Source: Candidatus Rifleibacteriota bacterium
GTDB taxonomy: Bacteria; Riflebacteria; Ozemobacteria; Ozemobacterales; Ozemobacteraceae
Assembly (NCBI GenBank): GCA_029560455.1
Contig: JAKQKW010000171.1
Location: 1 to 12,717, forward strand
Direction of reading: 5' to 3'
DNA: 12,717 nt
The first letter of the stretch is position 1. The number at the start of each line of letters is the position of its first letter. The position numbers and the translations under genes are program-made. Shown piece after piece: positions 7,604-12,717 of the stretch. The notes beneath the pieces are model-generated. The model had not been told where the DNA came from. It was given only the letters and a program-made list of their open reading frames with translations, and ran no database searches.

Positions 7604-7710
7604 GCGCCACGGATGGCGCAACGCAGCGGAGGCCAGGATGGCCGAGAGTCGCGTCAGCGCTCACGGGCGCAACGCAGCGGAGGCCATGATGGCCGGGAGT
7701 CGCGTCAGCG
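7604..7710. repeat. Two-copy 44-base imperfect tandem repeat (51-base period) with embedded hairpins
   Basis: Copy one is 7616-7659 and copy two 7667-7710. They differ by only two substitutions and start 51 bases apart. Each has an internal palindrome: GGCCA-GGA-TGGCC at 7631-7643 and GGCCAT-G-ATGGCC at 7682-7694. A third similar hairpin, GCGCCA-CGGA-TGGCGC at 7604-7619, overlaps the start of copy one. The block sits between the ferritin-like terminator and the hemerythrin stop. It would be transcribed as the 3' untranslated region of the - strand hemerythrin transcript. It looks like a dispersed palindromic intergenic repeat, but the rest of the genome is needed to confirm that. Two copies without unique spacers is not a CRISPR array. 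Confidence 0.8.
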
Positions 7711-7719
7711 TTCCTTTTT

Positions 7720-8535
7720 TTAGATTGCTTCGAGAATTCTGGTTTTCAGCTGATTGAATTTTTCTTCGTTGATCAGTTCGCGTTCGCGCAGCAGTCTGAC
7801 GAAAATCAGCTTGTCCTCGACTTCGGTGATCTTTTCCAGATCAGCTTCCGGGTCAAGTTTGCGCAGATATCCTTCAATGATCAGGTCGCGCTCTTTGCTG
7901 CCGATGATATCGGCTTTGAGAAAATGATCGAGGTCAGAAAGCCCTTCGGCAATCTTGTTGGGCCCAAGCTCTACGAACAAACTCTCGAAAAGACTCTGCT
8001 TCTTGGCTTTAAAATCATCGATCTCGATCAGTTTGATTCTGAAAAGTTCTTTGAGTTTGTCGAGTCTCGGAATAATCGCGGCACGACGTTCTGATACCGA
8101 TTTAACCTTACAATCCATAACCTTTGCTCCGTTACTCCATGTTCGCCAGTAAGTTCCGATTTTCTTGTCTTCTTCGCTGACGTGCTTTTTTACCCATTCG
8201 ATGAAGAACTGAATTAGACCGGGGGCTTCAGGATCTTTGCCTTCCTTCATCTGCAGCAGAATTTCAGTTACCTTGTGAATGAGCTCGTTGTGTATTTCTT
8301 TGTGCTGTGGCAGTTCGTCGAACCCGATTGACCGCATCAGTTCTTCTTCGGCCGAAAAATGGTGCCGCGTATAGCTGACGATAAATTTGAGGGCACGGGC
8401 AAGCTGCTCATTGGTAAGCCCGGTGCGCGCTGATCCTTCGAGCTCTGCAACCAGATTGATCAATTCTTTGTGCTGACCGTCGATCAGATCGCAGCCAACA
8501 CTTAAAGATTCATCCCAATACATTGATTTTTCCAT
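7720..8535 (-). CDS. Bacteriohemerythrin with C-terminal SHOCT-like helical repeats
   Basis: The protein has 271 residues, about twice the length of a single-domain bacteriohemerythrin. Residues 1-130 carry the full diiron ligand set: H22, H59, E63, H78, H82, H118 and D123, at spacings matching oxygen-binding bacteriohemerythrins. It should bind oxygen (or NO) reversibly in the cytoplasm. The C-terminal half (about 150-271) shows three segments of about 29 residues at 158-186, 199-227 and 243-271, each with two short helices around a conserved L/I-I pair at positions 12-13. They resemble SHOCT oligomerisation motifs (compare R-E-L-I-N-E-E-K-F). Such tails could assemble oligomers or recruit a partner; this is inferred. 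It lies seven bases downstream of the secreted-protein gene, probably co-transcribed. The start is slightly uncertain: a weak ribosome site precedes this ATG, and M5 is possible. Confidence 0.88.
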   Translation of the reverse strand: MEKSMYWDESLSVGCDLIDGQHKELINLVAELEGSARTGLTNEQLARALKFIVSYTRHHFSAEEELMRSIGFDELPQHKEIHNELIHKVTEILLQMKEGKDPEAPGLIQFFIEWVKKHVSEEDKKIGTYWRTWSNGAKVMDCKVKSVSERRAAIIPRLDKLKELFRIKLIEIDDFKAKKQSLFESLFVELGPNKIAEGLSDLDHFLKADIIGSKERDLIIEGYLRKLDPEADLEKITEVEDKLIFVRLLRERELINEEKFNQLKTRILEAI

Positions 8536-8541
8536 GATCTG

Positions 8542-9414
8542 TCAGTCCAGTAAACTTTTGATCAATTTAAGATTCATTGTTTCAAGAATCTGCAGAGCTC
8601 TCTTTTGCTCTGCTTCAACTGCGATTACAACCGACTGAACCCGGTTATACGTAACTTCGGGTGCTTCTGGCTTTTCCATGCTGGCGCCGGCTTCATCATG
8701 CTGCAGTTTCCAGTCTTTGCCCAGAATCACATAGGTTGTACCTTCGACCCAGGTTTCATTATACATCCGGCCATTTTCAACCCGAAAAATCTCTGTGCCA
8801 TCGCTGAGTTTGCCGGCAACCGGCTCACCGTCGAAGCCCTGATAAAACTGATTGACCCCGATTCTGACAACTGCTCTGGCATCCCGGGCCGCGAGTTTTT
8901 CGATGACCTCGCGAAATTGCCGGTCAGATTCGGCGAAAATAGCCTCGCTGCGTGCCGAAATTTCTTCGGCCATGCTGTTGAGGCGCTCTACCTCTGTCAT
9001 ATTGCCGGCCGCCGCTGCGGCTGCGACCTGCTCAGACAGTTCCTCAAGCTCTCTTACATCGTGGCTTTCCGAGGCTTCAGGTATTTCCGGCAGCTTTTCA
9101 GCCAGCGCGGCACTGATTTCGTTGCTGGCCTTTTCGAGCCGTTCCTGATCAGCCCATTCGGCGTAATAGTGGTAGACAAGAGGCATGTTCTCGGTGCCTG
9201 GTGAAATATTCTCATATTCAGCCGTTTCGTGCCCCGATTCGTCGATTTTCTGCCACAGACTGACGCCGGAGACCGACCCGGTACAGGCGGCGATGACCTT
9301 TTCGTAGAAATCTTTTTCTGCCGGCGTTGCCGGGCGGGTTTCCGAGTCGGCAATTACCGGCCCGACCAGAAAAATACTGGTGAACAACAGCAGCAGAAAT
9401 GTTCTCAATGTCAC
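8542..9414 (-). CDS. Secreted/periplasmic protein of unknown function
   Basis: I do not recognise this 290-residue protein. It has a clear signal peptide (residues 1-22, hydrophobic run F-L-L-L-L-F-T-S-I-F-L-V, likely cleavage after V-I-A). The mature part has an N-terminal region with a single Cys (C44), then a Glu/Ala-rich, probably coiled-coil stretch about 90-175 (including A-A-A-A-A-A-G-N-M). A C-terminal strand-rich part about 180-235 follows (R-V-E-N-G-R-M-Y-N-E-T-W), then a final helix about 255-290. The start is GTG at 9414-9412, supported by GGAGG at 9424-9428 with a nine-base spacer and by the intact signal peptide. It is followed seven bases later by the hemerythrin gene on the same strand, which suggests a shared operon. 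No enzymatic motif is visible. Confidence 0.78.
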   Translation of the reverse strand: MTLRTFLLLLFTSIFLVGPVIADSETRPATPAEKDFYEKVIAACTGSVSGVSLWQKIDESGHETAEYENISPGTENMPLVYHYYAEWADQERLEKASNEISAALAEKLPEIPEASESHDVRELEELSEQVAAAAAAGNMTEVERLNSMAEEISARSEAIFAESDRQFREVIEKLAARDARAVVRIGVNQFYQGFDGEPVAGKLSDGTEIFRVENGRMYNETWVEGTTYVILGKDWKLQHDEAGASMEKPEAPEVTYNRVQSVVIAVEAEQKRALQILETMNLKLIKSLLD

Positions 9415-9444
9415 TCGTCACAGCCTCCGGTTTAATTACCGCAA

Positions 9445-9450
9445 ATTATA
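9445..9450 (-). promoter_or_regulatory. Candidate -10 element for the secreted-protein/hemerythrin operon
   Basis: A perfect TATAAT on the minus strand lies 30 bases upstream of the GTG start at 9414, just past the terminator of the preceding FecR gene. No convincing -35 hexamer is present at the usual distance, so an activator or alternative sigma factor could be involved. Confidence 0.42.
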
Positions 9451-9463
9451 ACCTTAAGCCGGT

Positions 9464-9500
9464 AAAAAAAACAGCTGCAGACAAAATAAGTCTGCAGCTG
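9464..9500 (-). terminator. Rho-independent terminator of the CHASE2-SpoIIE/FecR operon
   Basis: On the minus strand CAGCTGCAGAC pairs perfectly with GTCTGCAGCTG (11 base pairs, seven-base loop) and is followed by eight T residues. It starts 13 bases after the FecR stop at 9514. It isolates this operon from the next - strand operon, whose -10 element lies just downstream. Confidence 0.93.
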
Positions 9501-9513
9501 CATTCAGAATCTT

Positions 9514-10128
9514 TTATCTCGGGTTGATCACCGGTTTGAGGTCATCACCATGGAAAGTCTTTTCGAGTTCGAACGGGTCGATCGGCTGAGCCGCATCTTC
9601 GGTAAAGCTGGTCGAGTATTTCATGCCGCTTTCGATGATAACTTCGTGGCCGGCCTTCTTTGAGAACCCGACTTTGCCCTTTTCGACGCTGACAACGGTT
9701 TCGGTTTCTGAAGCGTCAATGCGCAGCACTGTGCCAAGAACGGTTGCCATGCCCTGCGGCGTCTGGATTTTGAGCTTGCGGTCCTGCGGGGTTACGTTGT
9801 AAATGGCAATGCCGCTGATCTGTCTGAGTTCTTTTTCGGTAAAATTCTTGATTTCGAGAAAAGTGTTGCTGCTGAGCCGAATCTGGCTCTTGTCTGAGAT
9901 AATTTCGAGATCGGCATCGGCATCGTCGCCGGTTTTTATGGCATCGCCAGAGCGCAGCATCTGCTCAGCCGCTGCCGTGGCAAAATCAGCCGCGCCCGCC
10001 AGTTTGGTCGAAACCGCGCCTTTGACGGTGGTAATCTTCGCGACCGGGTCGCCCTGACTGCCACAACCGGTCATTGCCGCCAGCAAGCCCACAAACAAAA
10101 CTGCAAAAACTTTAAGATTTCTCTTCAT
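9514..10128 (-). CDS. FecR-domain lipoprotein
   Basis: From ATG at 10128 the protein has 204 residues and begins with a lipoprotein signal: M-K-R-N-L-K, a hydrophobic stretch, then A-A-M-T-G-C with the lipidated Cys at residue 22. A FecR-type domain follows (about 32-140), seen in K-I-T-T-V-K-G-A-V, the L-R-S-G-D-A-I-K-T-G segment and R-L-S-S-N-T-F-L-E-I, then K-I-Q-T-P-Q-G-M-A-T-V and V-S-V-E-K-G-K-V. These beta-rich domains act in the periplasm, often with signalling partners. A TTG start at 10152 would add eight residues, but the ATG gives the cleaner lipoprotein signal and a GGGGA site about 11 bases upstream. It overlaps the 3' end of the CHASE2-SpoIIE gene by 17 bases, suggesting coupled translation. 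The mature side is most likely periplasmic, with attachment to either membrane undetermined. Its ligand is unknown. Confidence 0.85.
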   Translation of the reverse strand: MKRNLKVFAVLFVGLLAAMTGCGSQGDPVAKITTVKGAVSTKLAGAADFATAAAEQMLRSGDAIKTGDDADADLEIISDKSQIRLSSNTFLEIKNFTEKELRQISGIAIYNVTPQDRKLKIQTPQGMATVLGTVLRIDASETETVVSVEKGKVGFSKKAGHEVIIESGMKYSTSFTEDAAQPIDPFELEKTFHGDDLKPVINPR

Positions 10129-12040
10129 TTTTTTCTGGTTCCCCTTTTGCAAAATCTAATACAAGTAACGTTACATCGTCTTCAAAATTCCTGCCCTGAG
10201 CGTGTACCTTGAGCTGTGCCAGAAGATCGTCGACGTCTTTTTCGCAACTCTGCCCGTCAGGCAGCTCGGCCACCATTTTGTAGAAGGTGTCATAGCCGAG
10301 CATTTCATTCGACCAGTTTAACCCTTCAATAATACCATCAGAATAGATAAAAAGTTTTCCGTTTTCCGGAATCTCAATTTCTTTGATCGACATCGGTCGC
10401 TTTTTTTTGGCAACGCCAAGCGGCAGCCCGGGCAACGGGTGTTCGGTAGCCGTCGCCCCCAGCTTCATGACACTGGGAAGATGGCCAGCGGAAGCGAGCG
10501 TCAGCTTACGGTTTTCGAGGTCGATGATGCCCGCTACTGCCGACATCATGCGGCGCTTGTTGGTCATGCTGAAGATGGTATAGCCGATTTCCTGCAGCAG
10601 ATTCTGCAGATCGAAATTTTCTTTTTCGGATTCTAGAATAACGACGGTTTTGGCGGCGGTGGTGATCATACTTGCCGAAATGCCGTGGCCGGTAACGTCG
10701 CCGAGCATGAAAAAGACCTTGCCGTCGGCGAGTTTGAAAAAGTCGTAAAAGTCGCCGCCCGCATCCTTCTGCGGAATACAACGGCCGTAGCAGGTCAGGC
10801 CGCGCGGGTCGACAAGATTCTCGGCCGGAAAGAAATTCTTCTGAATCGTGCCGCAGATTTCGGCTTCGAGCAGCTGCTGGCGCAGTTCGGAAATTTCGAG
10901 AAAACGCAGCAGAATGAAAATGATGCTGCCCGCGACTGTGTAGCCGAACCAGGTCAGTATGACCGGCGGGTGTTCAAGCGGCAGAAACGAGACAAAGAAC
11001 AGCAGAACCGGCAGTGTCAGCCACATAAGAACCATCTGCCTGACGTTGTCTTTGAAGAAGTCAGAGAAAATAAGCAGTGCCAGCAGAGCGCCGGCAAGGT
11101 AGTAAAGCAGTCGGCGGGTTATCGAATCACCAAGCAGCTGAAAATGCCCGGCGCCGAGAGTCACGATCGTGTTGCAGATGATTTCGGGGCCGGTGATCAG
11201 CCCGAGCGGCGTCTGGTGATAGTCGTGCAGAACCGGCGCCGTAGCGCCGATCACCACGATGCGGTCTTTGAGGTATTCAAAATGCAGGTCGTCTTCGAGC
11301 AGCTGTTTGATGCTCAGCTGTGAAACTCCGGTTTCTGAAGTCGCAAAATCAATGAGGGCGACCGCCTTGTCGCGGCGCATGAGTTCATTTTTGTGGGCGA
11401 CCGGCATGTCGACTTTGTCGAGGAGTTCCCAGGCGATGTGGCGGCAGTCGATGCGCATGTCGCGCAGCAGAAACGACCTGATTTTGCCGTCTTCATCGAT
11501 TGGCTGCTGCGAAAGCCCTGAAAAGGCGGCGTTGCGGCGCAGCAGCTTGTGCGGCGGCACAAATTTGAGCTGCCGGCCGAAATTGGTGACGATCTCTTCG
11601 TAAAGGGCGACCAGCCCGGTGCGGCCGGTCTCGCCGATCGTTTCGGCGAAGACTTTCAGCTCGGTATCGTCGTCTGATTCAGGTGTCTGAAAATAAACGT
11701 CGATGATCACCGCCTTTGGCTGACCTTCTTCGTTAATGCGGCGCAACAGTTTTGCCCAGTATGACTGCGGCCATGGCCATTTGTGCGGCGCGGTGGCCAG
11801 AGTTTCACTGTCGATCGACAGCAGCAGAATATCAGCCGGAATCGTCGCCTTGACATAACTGGCATTGAATTTGATCTTAAGGTCTTTAAGCCGGTTGTCG
11901 AACGGCGTCGTCAGACTGTTGAAAATTACCAGCAGCGCCGAAATGACCAGCCAAACCGCCGTCGCGGTGATGAAATCGCGGCGTGGCAGCAGCATCTGCA
12001 GGCTGCGCAGCTTTAACGACAGGTTGCGAAAAGGGTACAT
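10112..12040 (-). CDS. CHASE2 sensor with SpoIIE-type (PP2C) serine phosphatase output
   Basis: The 642-residue protein starts with a TM segment (about 24-44). A CHASE2 extracytoplasmic domain follows (about 48-300), recognised by L-L-S-I-D-S-E-T-L, W-P-W-P-Q-S-Y-W, I-I-D-V-Y-F and the closing D-R-I-V-V-I-G-A-T-A with D-Y-H-Q-T-P-L-G. Three TM helices follow (about 308-328, 335-354, 360-380), then a short coiled linker and a cytoplasmic SpoIIE/PP2C phosphatase (about 395-630). The metal-binding motifs are intact: G-G-D-F-Y-D (D430, D433), G-D-V-T-G-H-G (D448), Y-S-D-G (D568) and E-D-D-V-T (D621, D622). Such proteins sense an outside signal and dephosphorylate cytoplasmic partners, typically anti-sigma-factor antagonists; no such partner gene is in view. 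It is the first gene of a pair with the FecR lipoprotein. No strong ribosome site precedes the ATG. Confidence 0.93.
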   Translation of the reverse strand: MYPFRNLSLKLRSLQMLLPRRDFITATAVWLVISALLVIFNSLTTPFDNRLKDLKIKFNASYVKATIPADILLLSIDSETLATAPHKWPWPQSYWAKLLRRINEEGQPKAVIIDVYFQTPESDDDTELKVFAETIGETGRTGLVALYEEIVTNFGRQLKFVPPHKLLRRNAAFSGLSQQPIDEDGKIRSFLLRDMRIDCRHIAWELLDKVDMPVAHKNELMRRDKAVALIDFATSETGVSQLSIKQLLEDDLHFEYLKDRIVVIGATAPVLHDYHQTPLGLITGPEIICNTIVTLGAGHFQLLGDSITRRLLYYLAGALLALLIFSDFFKDNVRQMVLMWLTLPVLLFFVSFLPLEHPPVILTWFGYTVAGSIIFILLRFLEISELRQQLLEAEICGTIQKNFFPAENLVDPRGLTCYGRCIPQKDAGGDFYDFFKLADGKVFFMLGDVTGHGISASMITTAAKTVVILESEKENFDLQNLLQEIGYTIFSMTNKRRMMSAVAGIIDLENRKLTLASAGHLPSVMKLGATATEHPLPGLPLGVAKKKRPMSIKEIEIPENGKLFIYSDGIIEGLNWSNEMLGYDTFYKMVAELPDGQSCEKDVDDLLAQLKVHAQGRNFEDDVTLLVLDFAKGEPEKNEEKS

Positions 12041-12129
12041 GAATCTGTCTTTCAGGGTTTTATAAATTCAATATACCCCATACCGCACATCAGGGCTAAT
12101 AGTTTCTGCCAATTTTACCGCCTCGGGGT

Positions 12130-12158
12130 TTGACTCCCCGGCCGGCATGCAATAAGAT
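12130..12158 (+). promoter_or_regulatory. Sigma70-like promoter for the propeller-sensor gene
   Basis: TTGACT (12130-12135) and TAAGAT (12153-12158) are separated by 17 bases, and the start codon lies 29 bases after the -10. The -35 lies in the loop of a small CGGGG/CCCCG inverted repeat (12124-12140). The spacer contains the palindromes CCGGCCGG (12138-12145) and GCATGC (12145-12150), possible operators. The 147-base divergent region 12041-12187 also has to hold the promoter for the CHASE2-SpoIIE gene, but no convincing element was seen for that strand. Confidence 0.55.
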
Positions 12159-12187
12159 TAAGATACGCAAAACAATGAGGATACAGC

Positions 12188-12717
12188 ATGAAAAGAAACG
12201 TCTTGAAGCTTTTCATTTTATGGTTGCTGCTTACGACTGCCGGCATGCTTTCGGCCGCGCAGACCTGGGTAACCTGGAACCAGCGCTCGGGGCTTCCCGG
12301 CAATAATGCAATCTGCATGGCCATCGCCAAAGGCCGTCTCGCCGTGGGTACCGACCGCGGCATCGGCCTGTTTCTCGAAGATCAGGCGAACTGGTTCGAC
12401 ATCGGCAATCACCTGGAACCGCTCAAAGGCATTGCAATCAGGTCGATCGACTTTGACGCCTGGGGCAATATCTGGGCCGCGACGCCCGCCGGTTTGTTCT
12501 GCGTCGATCTTGAAGATTTTCCTGAAAGGCCCATGACTTTCGTCCATTTTGGCACCGAGCAGGGCCTGTCGACCATCGATACCGAAGTGCTGCAGATCGT
12601 CGATAATACACTTTACGTAGGCTGCTTCGGCGGCTGGCTGTTCAAGTCGACGATCTTTCAGAAAGCCGGCGGTGGTAACTTTCTGCCGGTCAACTCGATG
12701 GGCATGGGCAGCGAAGA
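12188..12717 (+). CDS. Exported protein with two-component-regulator propeller blades, N-terminal part (3' end outside window)
   Basis: The frame stays open from ATG 12188 to the window end (176 residues, no stop). TGAGGA at 12176-12181, six bases before the ATG, supports the start. Residues 1-23 form a signal peptide (K-R-N, then L-F-I-L-W-L-L-L-T-T, cleavage near L-S-A). The mature part resembles Reg_prop beta-propeller repeats: W-N-Q-R-S-G-L-P-G-N-N-A-I (30-42), R-L-A-V-G-T-D-R-G-I-G-L-F (50-62), N-I-W-A-A-T-P-A-G-L-F (94-104), E-Q-G-L-S-T-I and L-Y-V-G-C-F-G-G-W-L (142-151). Such propellers form periplasmic sensor domains of hybrid kinases, cyclases or phosphatases. The output part, if any, lies beyond the window. 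It is divergent from the CHASE2-SpoIIE gene. Confidence 0.75.
   Translation, partial: MKRNVLKLFILWLLLTTAGMLSAAQTWVTWNQRSGLPGNNAICMAIAKGRLAVGTDRGIGLFLEDQANWFDIGNHLEPLKGIAIRSIDFDAWGNIWAATPAGLFCVDLEDFPERPMTFVHFGTEQGLSTIDTEVLQIVDNTLYVGCFGGWLFKSTIFQKAGGGNFLPVNSMGMGSE

Noticed and set aside
7616..7710. Possible CRISPR-like array
   Set aside because: Only two copies, with a seven-base gap instead of unique spacers, and no cas genes nearby.
7535..7757. Two overlapping short + strand frames across the tandem repeat
   Set aside because: They run through an intrinsic terminator and hairpins. Their repetitive peptides come from the DNA repeat, and no good ribosome site precedes them.
8605..9204. Open frame of 199 codons on the + strand
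   Set aside because: It is antisense to the signal-peptide protein gene, which has a strong ribosome site and the better coding signal.
10129..10152. TTG start for the FecR lipoprotein
   Set aside because: The ATG at 10128 gives a standard lipoprotein signal peptide; the added eight residues are polar and the start is rarer.
10685..11323. Open frame of 212 codons on the + strand
   Set aside because: It is antisense to the CHASE2-SpoIIE gene, with low-complexity charged composition and no motif.
12058..12099. Promoter for the CHASE2-SpoIIE gene on the - strand
   Set aside because: TATATT and TATAAA hexamers are present, but neither has a -35 matching more than half of the consensus at a proper distance.

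Overview
The window looks like chromosomal DNA from a Gram-negative (diderm) bacterium: it encodes a TolC-type outer-membrane channel with a periplasmic adaptor and an RND pump, secreted and lipoprotein products with signal peptides, and a CHASE2/SpoIIE phosphatase. Base composition looks moderate, and genes are tightly packed with many 1- or 4-base start/stop overlaps. The mix of hemerythrin, diiron ferritin-like protein, CHASE2-SpoIIE, FecR and a propeller-sensor protein fits an environmental, redox-exposed, signalling-rich lineage (deltaproteobacterial-like or a candidate phylum such as Riflebacteria). That placement is a low-confidence guess; there is no marker gene here.

Region 1 (1-6529, + strand) is a tripartite efflux operon. 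It holds the end of a TetR-type repressor, a TolC-like outer-membrane factor, a periplasmic adaptor and an RND inner-membrane pump, joined by ATGA-type overlaps. After a 58-base gap comes a small PII-like protein, which may be a soluble sensor for the pump.

Region 2 (6537-7603) starts with a compact hicB-hicA toxin-antitoxin pair on the - strand, convergent with the efflux operon and driven by an extended -10 promoter. Divergent from it is a diiron ferritin-like (rubrerythrin-type) gene, which ends in a strong intrinsic terminator.

Region 3 (7604-9450) has a short imperfect tandem repeat rich in hairpins between convergent genes. Then comes a - strand pair: a secreted protein of unknown function followed 7 bases later by a bacteriohemerythrin whose C-terminal half contains three roughly 29-residue SHOCT-like helical repeats.

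Region 4 (9464-12717) contains a - strand signalling pair: a CHASE2-TM-SpoIIE (PP2C-type) phosphatase translationally overlapped with a FecR-domain lipoprotein and closed by a textbook terminator. Divergent from it, behind a good sigma70-like promoter, starts an exported protein with two-component-regulator-type propeller blades; it runs off the window end.

The most interesting items are the PII-like protein attached to the RND operon, the hemerythrin with triple SHOCT-like repeats and its secreted partner, and the CHASE2-SpoIIE/FecR/propeller cluster. None of them can be called a proven new system from sequence alone.
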